Below are positions 60,201 through 64,000 of a stretch of 64,000 bases of DNA, in pieces. The stretch's first letter is position 1, and each line of letters opens with the position of its first letter. This DNA is from Bacillus sp. NTK071 (GTDB lineage: Bacteria; Bacillota; Bacilli; Bacillales; Guptibacillaceae): positions 53,035 through 117,034 of the forward strand of contig NZ_JAFKOI010000011.1 in the NCBI RefSeq assembly GCF_017303315.1. Direction: 5' to 3'. The translations under genes and the position numbers were made by a program. The notes beneath the pieces were generated by a model, which searched no databases, was not told the DNA's origin, and was given only the letters and a program-made list of their open reading frames with translations.

Positions 60201-60525
60201 TGAAATCAGACTTCCATGGGCACTTTTCAATGTGAAGGATCCGAGCACCAAAGAAATAATGGGCGATATGTGGAAGAAAGGAATAAAGGCATCTAAGAAA
60301 GTAGAAGGATTTAAAGTAGCGGTCGTCATGTATGAAGGAGATATTGAACCATCAGACATAACCATTACATCAATTAGTGAAACAGCTCCAGAAATGAAAA
60401 ACAACCTTCTTCCTGTGAGTCAGTTCTACAAATTTGATTGGGAAAAATGGATTGAACCAGATTACCACGAGAGATTAAAACAATCTTACTATATTATGCA
60501 AGACGAGTTTGGTCGATATAAGTAG
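57241..60525 (+). CDS. Large membrane-anchored glycosidase-like protein of the polysaccharide cluster
   Basis: 1094 residues starting at GTG 57241, immediately after the synthase stop. One N-terminal membrane helix (~12-32) leaves the rest outside. Residues ~60-280 form an alpha/beta domain (DLIYLADSYGVY, SEAVQKGSTFIAEFNAFG). Residues ~405-800 resemble a clan GH-A TIM barrel: LIKGVNMGIAKPGYFPGE, IRIYTIHPPAFYEAL, a candidate acid/base Glu in GWVLGIEWDP and a candidate nucleophile in VLVAEFGVPASRG, then FSWQDEWFKRTWN. The C-terminal ~290 residues begin with VDGNVEDWEEAEI, typical of CBM9/DOMON-like beta-sandwiches. I recognise no single family over the full length. It may trim, modify or export the nascent polymer. 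Confidence 0.75.
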   Translation: MRRWINRSTSIGFAAGLIVLVLILCLPIIVWSFQEEKTSNVFIIDKTVPDHTYREHKGLTWILNYKKWVREDGSSYSPKDDYAGFHPGTGKSYDITKFPESLVGKDLIYLADSYGVYEEDFYGSNSDGDRSALIYGGMKEEEVSVISEAVQKGSTFIAEFNAFGSPTENGAREDLSSLLNLEWSGWIGRYFEDLSQGGEVPAWAISNYEKQNEKKWDFTKAGLIFVNEDDSIIVVEEEDIGEDTVQFTFNEEGKTLLQKSNVKGSMSYHYWFDIVEPLNSEEVLANYTLDVNKETKQRLEEKGIPLTFPAVVHHNQTYYFAGDYADRESEFDFYQYKGLPTINRLLMTGDNETLEAFYWKMYMPLMEAILRNVKSPEEQQPKPTIEVHSVEGVQVAGQVGEDKLQVYKDGKWEDLLIKGVNMGIAKPGYFPGETSITKSEYLRWFEQIGELNANAIRIYTIHPPAFYEALLEYNSKAEEPLYLFHGVWVEEEPLITSEDAFEEKNTELLDKAIKDTVDLIHGNATIKEKPGHASGRYTADVSPYVIGWVLGIEWDPKVVVSTNEKHEGLTQYKGNYLNTNGASPFEIWVAEMMDNTVSYEMDQYNWQRPVSFTNWVTTDLLEHPAEPSKEEDLVSVDPNVIELNDKYYAGQFASYHIYPYYPDFLNYEEEYVNYIDKTGEKNNYAGYLNALRKVHTMPVLVAEFGVPASRGMTHRNVYGMNQGGNSEVEQGRTNAKLFENIVSEDYAGGLVFSWQDEWFKRTWNTMDYDNSDRRPFWSNDQTNEQQFGLLSFDPGKELTIKVDGNVEDWEEAEIEPLYQSGSDENFKSLSMTSDEKYIYFRLDYKNMSKKRLEKDKTMLLFDTISGQGSKELSKDPELKTSSGIDFILNLAGENQSRLTVQSHYDSYYYQYGEDLELITKQEYAKEKDNDIFHPIRLALNKELTIPSQDKTLPFDFYETGLLTYGNANPESEEYNSLSDFIVKDNSIEIRLPWALFNVKDPSTKEIMGDMWKKGIKASKKVEGFKVAVVMYEGDIEPSDITITSISETAPEMKNNLLPVSQFYKFDWEKWIEPDYHERLKQSYYIMQDEFGRYK

Positions 60526-60546
60526 TAGAGGGGTAATCCCCTCTAC
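60525..60546 (+). terminator. Stem-loop after the glycosidase-like gene
   Basis: GTAGAGGGG-TAAT-CCCCTCTAC, perfect 9-bp stem. The following GATTGTTACTATT is only modestly U-rich, so it may attenuate rather than end transcription before the regulator genes. Confidence 0.65.
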
Positions 60547-60630
60547 GATTGTTACTATTAGGCTGTTCTAGTCTTACAGCAACAGATTCTACAGTAAACA
60601 GCTTACTATTATAAGAAATGGGTGAACAGC

Positions 60631-60996
60631 ATGGCTCCTAAACTATTAGTTGCAGATGATGAAGAAATTCTACGTATGTTAATCGTAGATACGCTAGAAG
60701 ATGATGGGTACGAGATTGACGAAGCGTCTGATGGTGGGGAAGCTTACAACCTTATTCAATCAAACGATTATGATCTTGTTCTCCTTGATTATATGATGCC
60801 TGAAATGACGGGGCTTGAAGTAATTAAGAAGATTCGCGATGAGGGGAAAGAAGAGGTTAAAATCATGATGTTAACCGCAAAGGCACAAAAGAAAGATGAG
60901 GAAGTTGCACGACAAGCTGGTGCTAACTATTTTATTTCTAAACCCTTCAGTCCGGTCGAGCTTGCTGAAGTAGTCGAGGTCATTCTTAGTGAATAG
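60631..60996 (+). CDS. Single-domain response regulator (REC only)
   Basis: 121 residues, one complete REC domain: acidic pair in VADDEEILRM, phosphoacceptor Asp in LVLLDYMMPEMTG, Thr in MMLTAKAQ and Lys in YFISKPFSPVEL. No output domain. The ATG at 60631 is used since GGTGA lies 7 nt upstream; a GTG 9 nt earlier falls in that site. It overlaps the kinase gene by 8 nt. In a relay such proteins carry phosphate between a hybrid kinase and an Hpt domain, or bind a target directly. Confidence 0.92.
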   Translation: MAPKLLVADDEEILRMLIVDTLEDDGYEIDEASDGGEAYNLIQSNDYDLVLLDYMMPEMTGLEVIKKIRDEGKEEVKIMMLTAKAQKKDEEVARQAGANYFISKPFSPVELAEVVEVILSE

Positions 60997-63877
60997 ACGA
61001 TGGAAAACTAGTTTATCAAGGCAATTTATATGGTTTATGAGTGGCTTCCTTGTCCTGATCCTTCTATCAGCAATAGCATTAGGAGTGTATAGTCAGTCGA
61101 TTGAGCAAAAATACCGAACAAAAGTAAATCAACTCAGGACCGAGCAACAATATGCAGTTCAGCTTGAGGATAGTCTAAATCACATGTTTTTTGAAGCAAG
61201 AGGCTACTTAGCATTTCGTTTAGAATCCCCTTTTTTGAATGAGTATCGTAAAGAACAGCAAACCATTGATCAAAAAATCGATGATCTTGATGAGCGGATT
61301 AAGAACAGTGATCAGAGTGCTTTCATTGAAGATTTAAGAAATTACTTAATTAGATATGATGCGTTATTTAATCAAGCCATAACATATGTTGAGAATGATA
61401 ATACGAGTGGACTTAGAGGTCTTTCCCAAGCTGGCGGTGGAAGCGACCTTGTGTACACGATGCAAGATCGTATGAGAGAACTTGTTACGTCAATTGAGGA
61501 TGAAATCTATGCCACAGAAGAAGAGCTTATAGAACGTTTGTCGAATATCCAGTTTCTCTTTGTTGTTTTTGTCATTTTCCTATTACTAGTTGCAACCGTT
61601 TTAGCTGGAATTATGGCACGAAGAATCGGAAAGCCTTTGCAAGAATTGGCTGTTGCTTCAAGTCAGGTATCTTCAGGAGAAAGCGTAGAAATGCCTCATG
61701 TTCGAAGAGCAGATGAGCTTGGAGAACTAGCTAGAGCTTTTAATTTAATGGTTACCAACATACAGCAAAATGAGAGAGCGCTAATCACAACAAACGAAGC
61801 ACTAGTCAAGCAAAGTGATGAACTGAAAAGTAGTAAAGGTGAACTTGAACAAAATGTGCGAGAAATGAATGTACAAAAGCTTGTTCTTGAACATCGTAAT
61901 GAGTTAAATCGTTCACTGGCATCTACTTTGAATAAAAATGAGCTACTTCAAAGTATTATTACCAATATGATTCGTATCCTTAATTCTGACAAAGGGTTAA
62001 TTGTGATGCTGAATCAAAGCAGGGACTATGCTTCGCTTGGAATTAGTCAGGATAAAGTACATCAATGGATTGATCGCATGATGGATGGTCCGGCAGTTAA
62101 AGTGATCGAGCAGAAAAGATACCATATTGTAAGAAGGACTATGACTGAAGGTGAACAGGGCTATCATGAGGGAGAAGGAAACTCTAGTGATCTTTATCTT
62201 CCAATTCTTTCGGATGATTCAGTTGTTGCTATCCTAAGTATTACGCGTATCGGGAAGGATTTCATCGACCGTGAATTACAAGAATTATCTGGACTGTCTC
62301 GTCAAATCTCTCTTGCACTTGATAAATTAAGATTATATGAAACAACTGAAAACGAGCGAATGGTAAATATGGAAATATTGAATACCATTCGAGAAGGCAT
62401 TCAACTTGTTGACAGAGAAGGTACCACTCGTGCAGTGAATGATCAAATGTGTACGATGATCGATGCTTGCATTCCTGACGGTGTTCAAGTGAAACCGTAT
62501 GATGAGTGGAGTACAAAGTTTCTTCAACAGGTCGATTCAGAAGATCGGGACGCCGTTCAGGAATACATTCGTGACGTAATTGCTGGAGTGAAACCAAAAC
62601 ATGGTGAACTTATTTATCAGACAAATGCGGAGTCGTCTTTATTTATTCAAATGTACTATGAGCACATCTATAATGCTGATAAGTTTATTGGTTCCATTTT
62701 TGTTCATAGAGATATTACCCGTGAACACCAAGTAGATGAAATGAAAAACGAGTTTGTAAGCACAGTTAGTCATGAACTTCGTACTCCGCTTTCAAGTGTG
62801 TTAGGTTTTACAGAACTAATGCTTGCGAAGGAATTAAAGCCAGAGAAGCAGAAAAAATATTTAAATACTATTTATAAAGAAGCTAAACGATTAACATCGT
62901 TAATTAATGATTTTCTAGATATACAGCGAATGGAAGCTGGTAAACAGAATTACGAGAAAGTGCACATTAATCTAAAAGAAATCGTAGAAGAAGTACTTGA
63001 TAGTTATCGAGTTAATACTACGAAACATTCCTTTATCATTGAGGATTCAGCGGATAAGCACGAAGTTACAGGAGACGCTGATAAAATTAAGCAGGTATTC
63101 AATAACTTTATAAGTAATGCGGTTAAATATTCTCCACATGGCGGCTCCATTGTCATTCGATTCTATGAGAAGCATGAAGGTTTGTTTGTTGATATTAAAG
63201 ATGAAGGCCTTGGAATTCCTGAGGACGCACTTTCCAAATTATTCACCAAATTTTATCGAGTTGATAATTCTGATAGACGCCAGATTGGAGGAACGGGACT
63301 TGGTCTCGCGATATCAAAAGAGATTATGGCCGCACATAAAGGAGATGTAACTGTAACTTCTGTTTTAGGCATAGGCAGTACATTTACACTTTTCTTCCCA
63401 ATCGCAAGAAAAAAACCATTACTGTCTGAGAAGTCAGGTGATGAGCGAGATGCAGCTGTTCTTATTGTTGAAGACGATGATAGCTTAGCTCTTTTGCTGA
63501 TGGAGGAAATTACTGAAAATGGTTGGTCCGTTCATCATTGTAGGAGCGGTGAAACAGCCATTAAACTACTTGAAACAATGAATCCACAAGGTATTGTTCT
63601 TGATATTATGTTAGATGGTAGAATGAACGGCTGGGATGTTTTGAAAGCCGTGAAAGAAAAGGAACATACGAAAGATATACCTATTTTTGTATCGACAGTA
63701 AGCGAAGAAAAACAACGAGGTTTTGATTTAGGGGCAAGTGACTATCTCATAAAGCCATATCCACCTAAAAAGTTAACGAAGTCACTTGTGAAATCACTTG
63801 CGAATAAGACGAATAATGGAAAGATTTTAGTACCTGATTACTCAATTGAGGACACAGATGAAGGCTTATCAGAATAA
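60989..63877 (+). CDS. Hybrid sensor histidine kinase (HAMP-GAF-PAS-HisKA-HATPase-REC)
   Basis: 962 residues. Membrane helices at ~12-33 and ~188-210 bracket an extracellular helical sensor of ~150 residues. HAMP follows (~212-265, ARRIGKPLQELAVAS), a coiled coil, GAF (~305-450), PAS (~460-580, NTIREGIQLVDREGTTRAVND), then HisKA with H595 in FVSTVSHELRTPLSSV, HATPase boxes NFISNAVKYSP, DEGLGIP, GTGLGLAIS, and a C-terminal REC (IVEDDD, IVLDIMLDG, YLIKPYPP). The GTG start at 60989 overlaps the REC gene. A hybrid kinase needs an Hpt; one is supplied by the diguanylate cyclase at the head of the cluster. Confidence 0.92.
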   Translation: MNRRWKTSLSRQFIWFMSGFLVLILLSAIALGVYSQSIEQKYRTKVNQLRTEQQYAVQLEDSLNHMFFEARGYLAFRLESPFLNEYRKEQQTIDQKIDDLDERIKNSDQSAFIEDLRNYLIRYDALFNQAITYVENDNTSGLRGLSQAGGGSDLVYTMQDRMRELVTSIEDEIYATEEELIERLSNIQFLFVVFVIFLLLVATVLAGIMARRIGKPLQELAVASSQVSSGESVEMPHVRRADELGELARAFNLMVTNIQQNERALITTNEALVKQSDELKSSKGELEQNVREMNVQKLVLEHRNELNRSLASTLNKNELLQSIITNMIRILNSDKGLIVMLNQSRDYASLGISQDKVHQWIDRMMDGPAVKVIEQKRYHIVRRTMTEGEQGYHEGEGNSSDLYLPILSDDSVVAILSITRIGKDFIDRELQELSGLSRQISLALDKLRLYETTENERMVNMEILNTIREGIQLVDREGTTRAVNDQMCTMIDACIPDGVQVKPYDEWSTKFLQQVDSEDRDAVQEYIRDVIAGVKPKHGELIYQTNAESSLFIQMYYEHIYNADKFIGSIFVHRDITREHQVDEMKNEFVSTVSHELRTPLSSVLGFTELMLAKELKPEKQKKYLNTIYKEAKRLTSLINDFLDIQRMEAGKQNYEKVHINLKEIVEEVLDSYRVNTTKHSFIIEDSADKHEVTGDADKIKQVFNNFISNAVKYSPHGGSIVIRFYEKHEGLFVDIKDEGLGIPEDALSKLFTKFYRVDNSDRRQIGGTGLGLAISKEIMAAHKGDVTVTSVLGIGSTFTLFFPIARKKPLLSEKSGDERDAAVLIVEDDDSLALLLMEEITENGWSVHHCRSGETAIKLLETMNPQGIVLDIMLDGRMNGWDVLKAVKEKEHTKDIPIFVSTVSEEKQRGFDLGASDYLIKPYPPKKLTKSLVKSLANKTNNGKILVPDYSIEDTDEGLSE

Positions 63878-63897
63878 TTAAATTAAATTAAATTAAA
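63878..63897. repeat. (TTAAA)4 tandem repeat
   Basis: Four TTAAA units directly after the kinase stop codon and immediately before the dispersed repeat at the right edge. Confidence 0.8.
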
Positions 63898-63898
63898 T

Positions 63899-64000
63899 AC
63901 AAAAGAGGCTGGGACAAAACTAAAATACATGAAGGAAATCGCGAATTTTGAATGGTAAGAGTAAGACCTTAGCGTAGCCAACATACGTAGACTCCTGCGG
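63899..64000. repeat. Start of a dispersed Bacillaceae intergenic repeat, cut by the window edge
   Basis: Begins AAAAGAGGCTGGGACAAAAC and ends GTAGACTCCTGCGG at the window edge. Both phrases recall, from memory, intergenic repeats common in Bacillus genomes. No coding frame is seen. Only the first ~100 bp are visible. Confidence 0.55.

Noticed and set aside
1..64000. CRISPR arrays, tRNA/rRNA genes, prophage or integrase genes
   Set aside because: No regularly spaced repeats of CRISPR size, no cloverleaf with CCA-type end and no phage or transposase proteins were seen.

Overview
The window reads as a chromosomal stretch of a low-GC, spore-forming member of the Bacillaceae. The grounds are the Bacillus-type gene order and signals: a yceCDEFGH (ter) operon behind a SigW-type promoter, roc genes behind a sigma-54 (SigL) promoter, LytST, Rex boxes, a CcpA cre-like site, strong GGAGG ribosome sites with many GTG/TTG starts, and a GerPA/GerPF-family spore gene. 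A laminarin-type beta-glucan locus, an NhaC-family antiporter and two AGCS amino-acid:cation symporters suggest a marine or salt-tolerant habitat, but the species cannot be read from the sequence. I see no rRNA, tRNA, CRISPR array, phage or complete transposon.

Layout. 1-4.3 kb: a GH2 glycosidase (cut by the left edge), a GPH sugar symporter and an ArsR-type regulator with a large C-terminal domain. 4.3-5.2 kb: three small minus-strand genes, one in the GerPA/GerPF family. 5.3-9.4 kb: a CstA-family (probably pyruvate) transporter and the LytS/LytT two-component pair, separated by three direct repeats at exactly 21-bp spacing. 9.5-15.6 kb: a RocR-like sigma-54 activator divergent from rocD, rocG, an 84-residue biotinyl/lipoyl-like protein and an NhaC-family antiporter. 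15.6-17 kb: a PH-domain protein and an alpha/beta hydrolase. 17-27.3 kb: a beta-glucan (laminarin-like) utilisation locus of LacI regulator, ABC importer without its own ATPase, GH1, GH30 and secreted multi-domain GH16, with one operator at the regulator promoter and three in front of the transporter. 27.5-38.9 kb: the Ter stress system, with an ATP-grasp enzyme, three TerD paralogs, TerC, a C-C bond lyase, two phosphoribosyltransferase-like proteins (TRSP and PELOTA types), a HAD phosphatase, YceG and TelA/YceH. 39-53 kb: mostly housekeeping and transport genes (CsbD, two AGCS symporters, TPR protein, split ThrE exporter, DoxX plus DsbA, AI-2E-family permease, LLM oxidoreductase, Rex-controlled NADH oxidase, histidine phosphatase, MFS pump with MarR). 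53.1-63.9 kb: a signalling and polysaccharide cluster of Hpt-REC-GGDEF-REC diguanylate cyclase, HEAT-repeat membrane protein, processive GT2 synthase, a 1094-residue membrane-anchored glycosidase-like protein, a single-domain REC protein and a hybrid histidine kinase. The window ends inside a dispersed repeat.

How the parts work together (inference). The beta-glucan locus would cut beta-1,3/1,6-glucan outside the cell, import oligosaccharides and hydrolyse them inside, with its LacI protein sensing a product. The ter operon would be switched on by envelope stress through SigW; its enzymes look able to make a nucleoside-like metabolite of unknown structure. The last cluster has every part of a phosphorelay (hybrid kinase REC, Hpt on the cyclase, free REC) joined to c-di-GMP synthesis and to a polysaccharide synthase. 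It is the best candidate here for a poorly described system.
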